Positions 9,685 through 18,810 of a stretch of 64,000 nucleotides of DNA are shown piece after piece. Below the pieces are notes generated by a model, which did not search any database, was not told the DNA's origin, and saw only the letters and a program-made list of their open reading frames with translations. Source of the DNA: Erythrobacteraceae bacterium WH01K (GTDB taxonomy: Bacteria > Pseudomonadota > Alphaproteobacteria > Sphingomonadales > Sphingomonadaceae); NCBI GenBank assembly GCA_027941995.1, contig CP115966.1, forward strand, positions 1,178,001-1,242,000, given 5' to 3'. Numbering within the stretch: the stretch's first letter is position 1; each line of letters starts with the position of its first letter. The translations under genes were made by a program, and so were the position numbers.

Positions 9685-9722
9685 TTGCGAAGTTGGGCCT
9701 TTCGTCGCTAGGCGCGATTTTC

Positions 9723-10703
9723 ATGGCCCATGCACGTCTCACAGTTCTCGCCACGGGGGGCACGATTGCCGGCATTGCCGGGTCCGCCCTGGCCCATGAT
9801 TATCGCCCCGGGCAGATCGACATCGCCGAATATCTCTCGCGCGTGAAGGGGCTGGGTCTGGAGGCGGAGTTTTCCGGCCGGCAGATCGCCAATATCGGGT
9901 CGGAGAATATCGGGCCGGCCGTCTGGACCCCGCTGCATTCCGCGATCCGTGACGCGCTGGCCGATCCCGGCTGCACCGGCGTCATCGTGACGCACGGGAC
10001 CGATACGCTGGAAGAGACCGCGTTCCTTCTCGACCTGACGCTGCCCTGCGCCAAGCCGGTCGTGCTGGTGGGCGCGATGCGTCCAGCCGATGCGGTGGGG
10101 TATGACGGCCTCAGGAATTTCGCCAATGCGGCGCGTGTGGCCAGCGATCCGGATGCGTCGGGGCGCGGCGTTCTGGTGGTGATGGGCGACCGCGTCTTTG
10201 CCGCGCGCGACGTGCGCAAGGTCCGAACGCGCAGCACCGATGCCTTTCGCGGCTATCCGCGCGGATCGATCGGGCTGGTCACGCCAAGCGCGCTGGACTG
10301 GTTCGGTGCACCGTGGAGAGCGAACGATGCGGCCCGTTTCGACTATGCAAGCGACCTGCCGCCAGTGGTGATCCTCTACGCCCATGCGGACATGGACCCG
10401 GACCTTGCCCGCCGTATCGTGGGGGTGGACCAGCGCGGCATCGTCGTGGCGGGCGTGGGCGAGGGGAACCTGCCGGATGCCGTGCGCAGCGTGCTGGTCG
10501 AACGGCGCCGACGGGGCGTGGCAGTTGTGCGGGCAAGCCGGGTGGACGAGGGCCTGGTGGACCGGGAGCCGGAGGACGATCCCAACGGCTTCGTCGCGTC
10601 CCGAGCGCTAAATCCGCAAAAGGCGCGAATCCTGCTGCAATTGCTGCTCGCCAGCGGGGTAAGCGATCCTGCTGAAATGCAGGCTGCCTTCGACGAAAGA
10701 TGA
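9723..10703 (+). CDS. L-asparaginase
   Basis: 326 residues. Hydrolyses asparagine to aspartate and ammonia. The two threonine motifs of the AnsA/AnsB family are present: ATGGTIAG (nucleophile Thr14) and VTHGTDTLEETAF (Thr93-Asp94), followed by GAMRPADAVGYDGLRN with conserved Ala-Met-Arg-Pro. No signal peptide is visible at the ATG chosen (9723), so the enzyme is probably cytosolic although its sequence is of the type II-like bacterial family. It is a single gene, divergent from the tRNA. Glutaminase side activity cannot be judged. Confidence 0.93.
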   Translation: MAHARLTVLATGGTIAGIAGSALAHDYRPGQIDIAEYLSRVKGLGLEAEFSGRQIANIGSENIGPAVWTPLHSAIRDALADPGCTGVIVTHGTDTLEETAFLLDLTLPCAKPVVLVGAMRPADAVGYDGLRNFANAARVASDPDASGRGVLVVMGDRVFAARDVRKVRTRSTDAFRGYPRGSIGLVTPSALDWFGAPWRANDAARFDYASDLPPVVILYAHADMDPDLARRIVGVDQRGIVVAGVGEGNLPDAVRSVLVERRRRGVAVVRASRVDEGLVDREPEDDPNGFVASRALNPQKARILLQLLLASGVSDPAEMQAAFDER

Positions 10704-10742
10704 GGCGGTTGGCGCGCCCGCCGATGCGAGCGCGCCCCAAAA

Positions 10743-11855
10743 TCAGGAATTCGGCGTGACGAGGTATTTCTCGCCCGTCTTCATCTGCTTGTAATCGAGG
10801 ATGGCGTCCTTCGTCAGCATGCCTTCCAGGTCCACCTTCTCCTTGTAGCTGCTGGCAAAGGTGGTCGTCAGGTTGTCGAGCACGCGTTTGCGCATCCGGC
10901 CCACCGTTTCCATGCCGGCCGACTGGAGGAACGGCGTCAGCAGCCAGCCCGACAGCGTCCAGCCGAAGCCGTAGGAAGGCGTCAGCGTCGTCGGGCCGAA
11001 ATCGAGACGGCCATAAATGAACATCCGCTTCTGCTGGTTGGAACCGTAGCGCGAATATTCGGTCATCTTGCCGACGGCGACCTGCTCCATCGCCTTGAAG
11101 CAGTGATCGACCATCTTGCCGCCGCCGATGGGATCGAAGCCGTAGAAGGCATCCGTATCGTCGATGGCGGATTTTAGCTGGTTCATGAAATCGTCGTCGG
11201 ACGAGTTTACCACATGGGTCGCGCCCTGCGATTTCAGCAGCTCTGCCTGGTCGGCCTTGCGCACGATGTTGACGAGGCCCACGCCGTCTTCGAGGCAGAT
11301 GCGGTTCAGCATCTGGCCCAGGTTCGATGCGCCGACCGTGTGCAGGATCGCCTTTGCGCCGTCCATCTTCGCATTTTCGACGAAGCCCAGCGCGGTCATC
11401 GGGTTCACGAAGCTGGAGGCGCCGGCCTCTGCACTGTGATCGCCCAGCGGCAGGCACATATTGGCATCGGCGATGGCGTACTGGCTGAACGCGGTGCCCG
11501 GGACGCAGGCGACCCGCTGGCCCATCAGCGCCTTCGCCGCGTCGCTGTCGCCGGTGGCGACAACGGTGCCTGCGCCTTCGTTACCCGCGGGCAGACGCTG
11601 GCCGTGGCGCGATTTCTGGCCCGAATTGAACGGTTCCGGCATCGTCGCGACAACCTTGCCGGGCGAATATTCGGCGTTCTCGAAATCGGCCGCGCCGGTC
11701 AGGATGGCAAGGTCGCTGGGATTGATCGGCGCCGCTTCCATTTTCACCAGGACCTGGTTGCCGGTAGGATCGGCGAATTCGCTCTGCGCGATTTCGAGCG
11801 TCAGCTTGCCGTCTTCGGTCAGCGTCGTGAAAAGCTGTTTGCCAGTGGTCGTCAT
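10743..11855 (-). CDS. Medium-chain (zinc-type) dehydrogenase/reductase family protein
   Basis: 370 residues. N-terminal GroES-like domain (NQVLVKMEAAPINPSDLAIL) followed by a Rossmann domain starting around KAILHTVGASNLGQML, with quinone-reductase-like order. The Rossmann loop AVGASNLG-type sequence here is TVGASNLG. No catalytic zinc Cys/His set is visible, so this is a zinc-independent NAD(P)H:quinone or enoyl reductase-like member. It is a single leftward gene; the next leftward gene is truA upstream at 11873. The substrate is unknown. Confidence 0.82.
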   Translation of the reverse strand: MTTTGKQLFTTLTEDGKLTLEIAQSEFADPTGNQVLVKMEAAPINPSDLAILTGAADFENAEYSPGKVVATMPEPFNSGQKSRHGQRLPAGNEGAGTVVATGDSDAAKALMGQRVACVPGTAFSQYAIADANMCLPLGDHSAEAGASSFVNPMTALGFVENAKMDGAKAILHTVGASNLGQMLNRICLEDGVGLVNIVRKADQAELLKSQGATHVVNSSDDDFMNQLKSAIDDTDAFYGFDPIGGGKMVDHCFKAMEQVAVGKMTEYSRYGSNQQKRMFIYGRLDFGPTTLTPSYGFGWTLSGWLLTPFLQSAGMETVGRMRKRVLDNLTTTFASSYKEKVDLEGMLTKDAILDYKQMKTGEKYLVTPNS

Positions 11856-11872
11856 TCAGGGGGCTCCTCTCT

Positions 11873-12613
11873 TCATGGATATGTTGCGCGCACGAAATAC
11901 AGCCCGTGCGCCGGGGCATTCAGGCCAAGCTCCTGACGGTCGCGCGCCTCCAGTGCAAGGGCGACCTGCTCTTCCCGCCAACGTCCCATGCCGACCAGTG
12001 CCAGGCATCCGACGATCGAGCGGACCTGGTGGTGGAGGAAGCTGCGCGCCTCGACCTCGGTTATGACGTGGGCCCCTTCGCGCCGGACGGATATCCGGTC
12101 GATCGAGCGCACGGGGCTGTCGGCCTGGCAATGGGCGGAGCGGAAAGTGGTGAAATCGTGCACGCCGACGAGTGCCTGCGCGCTGCGATGCATCGCCTCG
12201 GCATCGAGCTGCGGCGCGACCTGCCATGCCCGGTCCTTCTCCAGCGTCAGCGGCGCGCGGCGATTGGCGATGCGGTATTCATAGGCGCGGCCCGTGCAGG
12301 AAAAGCGCGCGTGCCAGTCTTCCGGCACGATTTCGCAGGCGGTGACGGCCACGGGATCGGGGCGCAGATGCGCGTTCAGCGCTTCCATCAGGCGGAACGG
12401 CGTCATGTCCTTGTCGATGTCGGCATGGCTGCGCATGGCGAGCGCATGGACGCCTGCATCGGTGCGGCCTGCGCTGAACAGCAGCGCCGTTTCTCCGGTG
12501 ATGCGAAAGAGCGCGTCCTCGATCGCCTGCTGGACCGTGGGCGCGTCCTTCTGCCGCTGCAGCCCGGCAAAGGGCGTGCCGTCGAATTCGATGGTGAAGG
12601 CGAACCGGGTCAA
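11873..12613 (-). CDS. truA: tRNA pseudouridine(38-40) synthase
   Basis: Isomerises uridines 38-40 in the anticodon stem-loop of many tRNAs. 246 residues. The catalytic Asp52 sits in [14 protein letters not shown]. Other family motifs are [13 protein letters not shown] near the N-terminus and [18 protein letters not shown] near the C-terminus. The start is a TTG at 12613 whose bases overlap the fmt TGA stop (TTGA), and no ATG or GTG in frame lies nearby, so truA is translationally coupled to fmt. Confidence 0.95.
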   Translation of the reverse strand: MTRFAFTIEFDGTPFAGLQRQKDAPTVQQAIEDALFRITGETALLFSAGRTDAGVHALAMRSHADIDKDMTPFRLMEALNAHLRPDPVAVTACEIVPEDWHARFSCTGRAYEYRIANRRAPLTLEKDRAWQVAPQLDAEAMHRSAQALVGVHDFTTFRSAHCQADSPVRSIDRISVRREGAHVITEVEARSFLHHQVRSIVGCLALVGMGRWREEQVALALEARDRQELGLNAPAHGLYFVRATYP

Positions 12614-13527
12614 GTGAGCACTTCGCCTGCGGCCACTGCGTTTCCGCGCAGGAATTCGTCCAGCGGCATGGCCGGTTTGCCGGCCCGTTGCAGGCGGATG
12701 GGGCGTAGCGCTTGCCCCTCCGCCCCGGCGCCGCAGGCGATGGCGAGCCGGTCGTCCAGCACTTTGCCAGCCTGTCCGCTGCCCTCGGCCAGCTCGGCGC
12801 GCAGGACCTTGATTCGCTCGCCGTCCAGTTCGAACCACGCGCCGGGGAAGGGGGAGAGGCCGTGTACGTGCCGCACCAGTTCCTCAGCGGGCCGCGACCA
12901 GTCGATCCGCGCTTCCGCCTTGTCGATCTTGGGCGCGTAGGTCGCCTCGTCCTCGTCCTGCACCAGCGGGCGGTGATTGGCGAGTTCGCGCAAGGTTCCG
13001 ACCATCAGCTGCCCGCCCAGCTCCGCCAGTTCCTGGGTCAGTTCGCCGTTCGTCTTGTCCTCTATCGGCGTGCGGACCGTCGCCAGCATCGGCCCTGTAT
13101 CCAGCCCCGCTTCCATCTGCATGATCGTGATGCCGGTCACCGGGTCGCCCGCCATGATGGCGCGGTGGATCGGCGCCGCCCCGCGCCAGCGCGGCAGGAT
13201 AGAGGCATGGACGTTCAGGCAACCATGCGTGGGCGCATCCAGGATCGGCTGCGGCAGGATGAGGCCGTAGGCCGCGACCACCGCGACATCGGCCTCCAGC
13301 GCTGCAAAGCGTTCCTTTTCCTCCGCCGATTTGAGTGAAACGGGCGAGCGCACCTCGATGCCCAGCACCTCCGCTTCCTTCTGCACGGGCGAGGGCTGCA
13401 GCTTCTTGCCCCTGCCGGCAGGGCGCGGCGGCTGGGTGTAGACGCACGCGATCTCGTGCGCGGCATGGTGCAGGGCGCGCAGTGTCGGCACCGCGAAATC
13501 GGGCGTTCCCATGAAGACGATTTTCAT
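12610..13527 (-). CDS. fmt: Methionyl-tRNA formyltransferase
   Basis: Formylates initiator Met-tRNA from 10-formyl-tetrahydrofolate. 305 residues from the ATG at 13527 ([14 protein letters not shown], the family N-terminus). Catalytic motif [20 protein letters not shown] contains Asn, His and the SLLP-like loop; the folate-side Asp is in [16 protein letters not shown]. The C-terminal OB-like domain starts near [11 protein letters not shown]. It is divergent from recR, while the functional partner def lies just beyond recR on the other strand. Confidence 0.97.
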   Translation of the reverse strand: MKIVFMGTPDFAVPTLRALHHAAHEIACVYTQPPRPAGRGKKLQPSPVQKEAEVLGIEVRSPVSLKSAEEKERFAALEADVAVVAAYGLILPQPILDAPTHGCLNVHASILPRWRGAAPIHRAIMAGDPVTGITIMQMEAGLDTGPMLATVRTPIEDKTNGELTQELAELGGQLMVGTLRELANHRPLVQDEDEATYAPKIDKAEARIDWSRPAEELVRHVHGLSPFPGAWFELDGERIKVLRAELAEGSGQAGKVLDDRLAIACGAGAEGQALRPIRLQRAGKPAMPLDEFLRGNAVAAGEVLT

Positions 13528-13590
13528 ATGCGGCGCATAATCCCGGACCAGACCTTCCTGTTGCGAAGCCATGCCCCTATCTGTCACCCC

Positions 13591-14184
13591 ATGGCATCGC
13601 AAGAGATCGAAACCCTCAGCAGCGCGCTGGCCCGTCTGCCCGGCCTCGGCCCGCGCAGTGCGCGCCGCGCCGTCCTGTGGCTGGTGAAGAACCGGGATAA
13701 GGCTCTGCCGCAATTGCAGGACGCGCTGGCCGCCGTGCGCGAAACGCTGGTCGAATGCCCGGTCTGCGGCAATGTCGACACGCAGGCGCCATGCGGCATC
13801 TGCGCCGATCCGCGCCGCGATGCGAAGGCAATCTGCGTGGTGGAGGACGTGTCCGACCTCTGGGCGCTGGACCGCGCGCGGCTATTCACCGGGACCTATC
13901 ACGTGCTGGGCGGCAAGCTGTCGGCGCTAGACGGGGTGCGGCCCGAAGATCTCGCCATCGACACGCTGATGGCCCGGGTCGAGGCGGGCGGGGTGGACGA
14001 GATCGTGCTCGCCATGAACGCCACGCTGGAAGGGCAGACGACGGCGCATTACCTGGCCGAGCGGCTGGAGGATTTCCCCGTCCGCGTGACGCAGCTTGCC
14101 CACGGCCTGCCGGTCGGCGGGGAACTCGATTATCTCGACGAAGGCACGCTGGCCCAGGCCTTGCGGGCAAGGCGACCGGTGTAA
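13591..14184 (+). CDS. recR: Recombination mediator protein RecR
   Basis: Acts with RecF/RecO to load RecA on gapped DNA. 198 residues, the usual length, from the ATG at 13591. The N-terminal helix-hairpin-helix is [17 protein letters not shown]. The zinc finger is [19 protein letters not shown] (four cysteines). The Toprim domain begins [13 protein letters not shown] and ends with the Walker-like [19 protein letters not shown] longer version from an ATG at 13528 is possible in frame but would add unconserved residues and abut the fmt start. Confidence 0.96.
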   Translation: MASQEIETLSSALARLPGLGPRSARRAVLWLVKNRDKALPQLQDALAAVRETLVECPVCGNVDTQAPCGICADPRRDAKAICVVEDVSDLWALDRARLFTGTYHVLGGKLSALDGVRPEDLAIDTLMARVEAGGVDEIVLAMNATLEGQTTAHYLAERLEDFPVRVTQLAHGLPVGGELDYLDEGTLAQALRARRPV

Positions 14185-14262
14185 GGTTGGTGCTCGATTG
14201 CCGATCAGCGCAATCGGAAACACGCGCTTGTTTGCAAGGCTTCAAGCCCCTAAATAAGGCCT

Positions 14263-14841
14263 ATGGCTATCCGCGAAATCCTCGAAGTGCCGGACCCCCG
14301 GCTGAAAACCGTCTCGACCCCCGTCACCGAGTTCAACGACGAGCTGAAAACGCTGGTCGATGACATGTTCGAGACGATGTACGATGCGCCCGGCATCGGC
14401 CTCGCCGCCATCCAGGTCGGCGTGCCCAAACGCGTGCTGGTGATCGACCTGCAGGAACCCGACATGGATGCAGAGCCGGAGGAATGCGGCCACGACCATG
14501 GCGACGGGCAGGGCGCGCACAAGCATTACCCGGTCAAGAAGGATCCGCGCGTATTCGTGAACCCGGTCATCCTCCATCCCGACGAGGAACTGGGCACCTA
14601 TCAGGAAGGCTGCCTCTCGGTCCCCGAAATCTACGCCGATGTCGACCGGCCCAAGACCTGCACCGTCCGGTACCAGGACCTAGAGGGCAAGGAGCATACC
14701 GAGAAACTCGACGGCCTGCTCGCCACGTGCATCCAGCACGAGATGGATCACCTCGAGGGTATCCTGTTCATCGACCACCTCAGCCGCCTCAAACGGCAGA
14801 TGGCGCTCAAGAAACTGGACAAGCTGCGCAAGGCGGCGTGA
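14263..14841 (+). CDS. def: Peptide deformylase
   Basis: Removes the N-formyl group from nascent proteins; Fe/Zn metalloenzyme. 192 residues. The three motifs are intact: [18 protein letters not shown] (metal Cys117) and QHEMDHLEG (metal His159 and His163, catalytic Glu160). Between strands, residues about 65-95 form a longer loop than in the standard enzyme, with Cys75, His77, His79, His86 and His88 in [15 protein letters not shown], a possible extra metal site. A 78-bp gap separates it from recR; a strong terminator follows. Confidence 0.96.
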   Translation: MAIREILEVPDPRLKTVSTPVTEFNDELKTLVDDMFETMYDAPGIGLAAIQVGVPKRVLVIDLQEPDMDAEPEECGHDHGDGQGAHKHYPVKKDPRVFVNPVILHPDEELGTYQEGCLSVPEIYADVDRPKTCTVRYQDLEGKEHTEKLDGLLATCIQHEMDHLEGILFIDHLSRLKRQMALKKLDKLRKAA

Positions 14842-14859
14842 TTTGTAGCCCATTAAACG

Positions 14860-14889
14860 AAAAAGCCCCGCTCACCGGCGGGGCTTTTT
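14860..14889. terminator. Bidirectional rho-independent terminator
   Basis: A 12-bp perfect stem, AAAAAGCCCCGC (14860-14871) with GCGGGGCTTTTT (14878-14889), around a 6-base loop. It has T runs on both strands and lies between the convergent def and copper-protein genes, so it can stop both. Confidence 0.93.
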
Positions 14890-14910
14890 GTTTGTAGCCT
14901 GAGAACAGCC

Positions 14911-15318
14911 TCAGCTGTCGGAGCTATCCATTTCCTTGAGAGCCTTCTGCACGTCGGCGATCACTTCCTCGCACATGGTCGTGCAGCGCTTGCAGTGCGC
15001 GTCGTCATGCATCTTGCAGAGCTCGTGGCACTGTTCGACCGCAACGATGGTGGCTGCGCCCTGCGCCTTGATCGCCTTCACGTTCCCGCCGGTGCGGCGG
15101 CTGCCCATGCGGTAGAACGCGGTGCACGCATCCGACGCGTCGAGGCACCGGCGGATGCATTCCGCGCGTTCGGACGCGTTCTCTTCTGCGAGGCAGGCGT
15201 CGGCGCAGGAATTCATGATGGCCGCGCCATACATGGCGTGCTTCACCGCTTCGCCCAGCGCCTCTGTGTAGTCGCCGCCGACTGCGGGGTGGTCCTGGAT
15301 CATTTCCTTGATCGACAT
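14911..15318 (-). CDS. Four-helix-bundle copper-binding protein, Csp-like (DUF326)
   Basis: 135 residues with ten cysteines in the spacing of copper storage proteins: CADAC, CIRRCLDASDAC, then CHELCKMHDDAHCKRCTTMC. In Csp proteins these line the inside of a four-helix bundle and hold many Cu(I) ions. There is no signal peptide, so it is of the cytosolic (Csp3-like) kind. AGGAGATAAACG precedes the ATG at 15318. It faces def across a terminator and is divergent from rmuC. No copper exporter or CueR-type regulator is adjacent. Confidence 0.88.
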   Translation of the reverse strand: MSIKEMIQDHPAVGGDYTEALGEAVKHAMYGAAIMNSCADACLAEENASERAECIRRCLDASDACTAFYRMGSRRTGGNVKAIKAQGAATIVAVEQCHELCKMHDDAHCKRCTTMCEEVIADVQKALKEMDSSDS

Positions 15319-15392
15319 TCGTTTATCTCCTTTGCAAGCTTGAGCGAACGGGGCCGGGGAATGTTCCGCGAATGCGCTTGGCGGACGGTTTC

Positions 15393-15407
15393 GTTCCAGC
15401 TATGTTC
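15393..15407 (+). promoter_or_regulatory. SOS (LexA) box GTTC-N7-GTTC before rmuC
   Basis: GTTC at 15393-15396, seven bases, GTTC at 15404-15407, an exact match to the alphaproteobacterial LexA site, ending six bases before the rmuC ATG at 15413. The neighbouring ATGTTCC (15361-15367) does not form a second box. Location in front of a DNA-recombination gene makes a regulatory role likely. Confidence 0.65.
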
Positions 15408-15412
15408 TGGAC

Positions 15413-17005
15413 ATGGATATGACTACAATCATTTTCGTCTTCATTGCCCTGCTTGCCGGGGGCGCTTTTGGCTGGTTCGCGGGATCGCGCCCCGTCGCGG
15501 ACTGGCGTGCGCGCCATGCGGAGCGGGATGCGGAAGCAAAGGACCTGGCGGAAAAAGTGTCCCGCATGACGCCCGAGCTTGCGACGATGAGCGACCGGGC
15601 CGCCCGCGCCGACGCCCTCGCAGAGCAGCTGGATATGGCGCGTGGCGACCGGGAAACGCTTCGCTCGGAACTCGAAGGCGTCCGCCAGCAGGCCGCGCGG
15701 GTCGAACCGCTGGAGCGCGAGATGCGCGAGCTGCGTACGGTGAATGAGGAGGCGGCGGACCGGCTGCGGCGGGAGAAGGCCGCACTCGCCTCGGAACTCG
15801 ATACGCTCAAGAGCGGGGCCGCGGCGCGCGAGAAGGCGCTGGAGGACCGCTATGCCGAGCGCGAGAAGCATTTCGAACGCGAACTCGGCCGCCTGGTCGA
15901 AGCGGAGGAAAAGCTGCAGGCAAAGTTCAACGAGATCGGCGAGAAGATGCTGGAAGGCGCACGGTCCAAGTTCATGGAAGGTGCACAGTCGCATCTCGCC
16001 AATCTCAACAAGGAAAGCCTTGCCGAACTGGAAAAGAAGGTCGGTCCGGTGGGCGAGACGCTGGACCGTTATCGCAAGCGGATCGACGAGATCGAGAAGA
16101 ACCGCGCCGAGGCCTATCACCAGTTGCAGGGCGTGATCGGCGAAGTCCGCGCCGGGCAGGAACGCGTGGTCGAGGGCGCGCACAAGATTACCACAACGCT
16201 GAAGGGCGCGACCAAGGCGCGGGGCGACTGGGGTGAATTGCAGCTGGAAAACCTGCTGGAGAGCTGCGGCCTGAGCGCGCGCACCGATTTCAAGCGCGAG
16301 GTCGGTATCAAGGACGACGAGGGCCGGGACCTGCGGCCCGATGCTGTCATCAATATTCCCGGCGGGCGAAAGCTGATCGTCGACGTGAAGAACGTCTTCA
16401 ACACGTACAAGGAAGCGAACGAGGCGGAGACCGAGGAACAGCGACACGAATTGCTGCGCAAGCACGCGCGCGAACTGCGCGGCCATATTCAGGCGCTATC
16501 GGCCAAGCGGTATCAGGACCATCTGGAGGGCTCTGCCGATTTCGTCGTCATGTTCGTACCGGGCGAGCACGTGTTGTATGCCGCGATGACGCAGGATGAC
16601 GGACTGCTCGACTATGCGCTGCGCCAGAACGTGGTCCTTTCCTCGCCGCTCAATTTCATGTCGATCGCCATGACCGTGGCGACCGTCTGGCGGCAGGCAG
16701 GCGTTCAGGCGGACGCGCAGGAAATCGCGAAGCTGGGGAAGGAACTCTATGACAGGCTGGGTGTTGTGGCGCGTCATCTGTCCAATCTGCGACGCGATCT
16801 TGGCAAGGCGAACAGCAGTTTCGACTCTTTGGTCGGATCGTTCGATACTAATCTGCGCCGGACGGGCGAACGGTTCGAGGAACTGAGCATCGACACGTCG
16901 GCAAAGGATTTGCCCGAGGCACTGCCCATCGGCCGTCAACCCCGCCGCCTTGCCAATTTCAGCGAGGACGATGGCGACGGTCTTGCGCAGGATGCCGCCG
17001 AATAA
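15413..17005 (+). CDS. rmuC: DNA recombination protein RmuC
   Basis: 530 residues. An N-terminal membrane segment (IIFVFIALLAGGAFGWFAG) is followed by a long coiled coil (about 30-250) and the RmuC nuclease-like domain, recognised by GATKARGDWGELQLENLLE, RPDAVINIPGGRKLIVDVKN and MFVPGEHVLYAAM. RmuC limits recombination at inverted repeats and was recently linked to membrane-anchored nuclease activity; the biochemical detail is family knowledge. The ATG at 15413 (second ATG at 15419) lies directly behind an SOS box, consistent with damage induction. Confidence 0.95.
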   Translation: MDMTTIIFVFIALLAGGAFGWFAGSRPVADWRARHAERDAEAKDLAEKVSRMTPELATMSDRAARADALAEQLDMARGDRETLRSELEGVRQQAARVEPLEREMRELRTVNEEAADRLRREKAALASELDTLKSGAAAREKALEDRYAEREKHFERELGRLVEAEEKLQAKFNEIGEKMLEGARSKFMEGAQSHLANLNKESLAELEKKVGPVGETLDRYRKRIDEIEKNRAEAYHQLQGVIGEVRAGQERVVEGAHKITTTLKGATKARGDWGELQLENLLESCGLSARTDFKREVGIKDDEGRDLRPDAVINIPGGRKLIVDVKNVFNTYKEANEAETEEQRHELLRKHARELRGHIQALSAKRYQDHLEGSADFVVMFVPGEHVLYAAMTQDDGLLDYALRQNVVLSSPLNFMSIAMTVATVWRQAGVQADAQEIAKLGKELYDRLGVVARHLSNLRRDLGKANSSFDSLVGSFDTNLRRTGERFEELSIDTSAKDLPEALPIGRQPRRLANFSEDDGDGLAQDAAE

Positions 17006-17130
17006 GTCGTTCGTGGTTCAAGGGCGGATTTCGGTGTCCTACAGGCCGCGCGATCGATAGGGCGGATGGCCTGCTCTTTCTCATCGCCAGCCTGTAGCTC
17101 CGCGACTTTTCTTTTTTCCGCGCAGGAAGT

Positions 17131-17219
17131 GTCAACTTCGCAAACCGGACTAACCGTCCAAGATATAATGATTTTTCGAGAATACCGTCGACGCGGCCCT
17201 GTCAACTTCGTCAACTTCA
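17131..17219 (+). repeat. Three copies of GTCAACTTC in the rmuC/trmH intergenic region
   Basis: GTCAACTTC occurs at 17131-17139, 17201-17209 and 17210-17218; the last two are adjacent and the final one runs into the stop codon of the leftward methyltransferase gene. The 211-bp region between the convergent genes has no gene that I can support and no clear hairpin terminator. It also contains an isolated TATAAT at 17164-17169. Function unknown. Confidence 0.4.
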
Positions 17220-18035
17220 TCCGCGTTCCAGCGCGTCCAGCACCTCATATCCCAGCACGGCCGCCGCGACCGCTGCATTCAGGCTGTCTGCGCGGCCTTT
17301 CATCGGCATCGTCACCCGCAGGTCGCATTCCGCCTCGTAAGACTCCGGCAAGCCCTGCGATTCGTTGCCGACCATGACGAAGCACGGCGACGCATAGGGG
17401 GCGCCGCGATAGGGCACGGCATCGCGCAGGGATGCCGCGACCAGCTGGCCTTCGCCTGCACGCAGCCAGGGAAGGAAATCCTCCCACCGCGCCTGCACCA
17501 GTCCCTGGGTGAAAACCGCGCCCATGCTGGCGCGCACGGCCTCCACGCTGAAAGGATCGGCGCAGTCGTCGATCAGGATCAGTCCGCCTGCGCCGATGGC
17601 ATCGCCCGTCCGCAGCATGGTGCCGAGATTGCCCGGGTCGCGCAGCGCCTGCGCCACCAGCCAGATATCGGCGGAGGTGCGGTCAATCGCGTCCAGCGAC
17701 GTGTCCCACTCTGCCAGCACGCCCGCGACGCCTTGGGGATTGGACTTGCCGGTGATCTTGGACAGGATGTCGGGCGTGGTCTCGATTACCTCGCCGCCTG
17801 CCGCCGCGACAGACGCTTCGAGGTCCGCCAGCAGGGGGTGCGGATCGCGCTGGGTGGAAAGGACCAGTATTTCCGGAACGTGACCCGCCTCGCGCGCATC
17901 GGTCAGCAGCCGCAGCCCCTCGGCCAGCAGCTTGCCCTCGCGCCTGCGATGCTTCTTCTCGCGCAGCGACCGGATGAATTTTACGGTAGGGTTCGAGAAG
18001 CCGGTTATCTGGCGGCGCTCGGCAGGGGCGGGCAC
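17217..18035 (-). CDS. SpoU/TrmH-family RNA methyltransferase
   Basis: 272 residues. An N-terminal RNA-binding (L30e-like) part, NPTVKFIRSLREKKHRRREG, leads to the SPOUT methyltransferase core with all three motifs: ALRDPGNLGTMLRTGDAIG, FVMVGNESQGLP and MPMKGRADSLNAAVAAAV. These SAM enzymes make 2'-O-methyl ribose in tRNA or 23S rRNA; the exact target cannot be told. Start is a GTG three bases after the ptsH stop, so it appears to be the last gene of the chvI-to-ptsH run. Confidence 0.92.
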   Translation of the reverse strand: MPAPAERRQITGFSNPTVKFIRSLREKKHRRREGKLLAEGLRLLTDAREAGHVPEILVLSTQRDPHPLLADLEASVAAAGGEVIETTPDILSKITGKSNPQGVAGVLAEWDTSLDAIDRTSADIWLVAQALRDPGNLGTMLRTGDAIGAGGLILIDDCADPFSVEAVRASMGAVFTQGLVQARWEDFLPWLRAGEGQLVAASLRDAVPYRGAPYASPCFVMVGNESQGLPESYEAECDLRVTMPMKGRADSLNAAVAAAVLGYEVLDALERG

Positions 18036-18038
18036 GGA

Positions 18039-18329
18039 CTACTCCTCGCCGAAGCCGTCTTCGACCAGCAGGCACACCTGCTCCAGCACGGTCTCGGCAT
18101 TATCGCCCGCGACGATGACCTCGATCGTGTCGCCCTTCGCCGCGCCCAGCATCATCAGGCCGAGTATCGAGCCGCCCGATGCCTCGTTCCCGTCCTTGGC
18201 CACGCGGACATCGACGCCGTCCGGCAGCTCTGCCACCACGCCGACCAGCTTCGCACTTGCGCGGGCATGGAGGCCGCGCTGGTTGACGATGACGACCTGC
18301 CGCCGGAGGGGAGCGTTCGCTTCGCTCAT
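18039..18329 (-). CDS. ptsH: HPr-family phosphocarrier protein
   Basis: 96 residues. The phospho-accepting His21 is in NQRGLHARAS and the regulatory Ser54 in EASGGSILGLMML, both fully conserved. In alphaproteobacteria without sugar permeases HPr works in a regulatory PTS: phosphorylation at His by EI-Ntr and at Ser by the short HprK. ATGA overlap with the EIIA gene upstream, and both hprK and EIIA lie in the same run, supporting this role. Confidence 0.96.
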   Translation of the reverse strand: MSEANAPLRRQVVIVNQRGLHARASAKLVGVVAELPDGVDVRVAKDGNEASGGSILGLMMLGAAKGDTIEVIVAGDNAETVLEQVCLLVEDGFGEE

Positions 18330-18754
18330 GACGCTTTCTTGGAAGGCGGAGTCTCGTCGTGGCCGAGAAATTCGCTCGCCACCGTGATGTAATTGCGACC
18401 AGCCTCCTGCGCCGCGACGCAGGCCTCCTTCACGGTCATTGTTTTGCGAGCACCGGCAAGGCGGATCAGCATGGGCAGGTTGATGCCCGCAATCACTTCC
18501 ACGCGGCCCGTGTCGAGCAGCGAAATCGCAAGGTTCGATGGTGTGCCGCCGAACAGGTCGGTCAGCACGATCGTGCCGCTGCCGGTATCGACGCGGCCGA
18601 TGGCGTCGGCGATTTCCTGCCGCCGCTGCTCCACATCGTCGTCGGGACCGATGCAGATCGTCTCCACCGCGTCCTGCGGGCCGACGACGTGTTCCATCGC
18701 TTCCACGAACTGCTCGGCTAGGTGGCCATGGGTTACCAGGATAAGTCCGATCAT
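18326..18754 (-). CDS. PTS system mannose-family EIIA component (regulatory)
   Basis: 142 residues beginning MIGLILVTHGH, with phospho-accepting His9. The mannose-type EIIA body follows (VLTDLFGGTPSNLAISLL, EVIAGINLPMLIRLA). No EIIB, EIIC or EIID partner is nearby, so this is the orphan regulatory EIIA of the alphaproteobacterial PTS (often called ManX or EIIA-Man). No clear ribosome-binding site precedes the ATG at 18754. A longer frame exists upstream but has no conserved sequence. Confidence 0.93.
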   Translation of the reverse strand: MIGLILVTHGHLAEQFVEAMEHVVGPQDAVETICIGPDDDVEQRRQEIADAIGRVDTGSGTIVLTDLFGGTPSNLAISLLDTGRVEVIAGINLPMLIRLAGARKTMTVKEACVAAQEAGRNYITVASEFLGHDETPPSKKAS

Positions 18755-18810
18755 GGGGAGGTGCGATTCACTCGTATTGCGGCCGGTCTGCAACGGAAGA
18801 TGCGATGCTG

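Noticed and set aside
17164-17169. Isolated TATAAT reading right
   Set aside because: No gene follows rightwards, since the next gene is convergent, and no -35 is visible.
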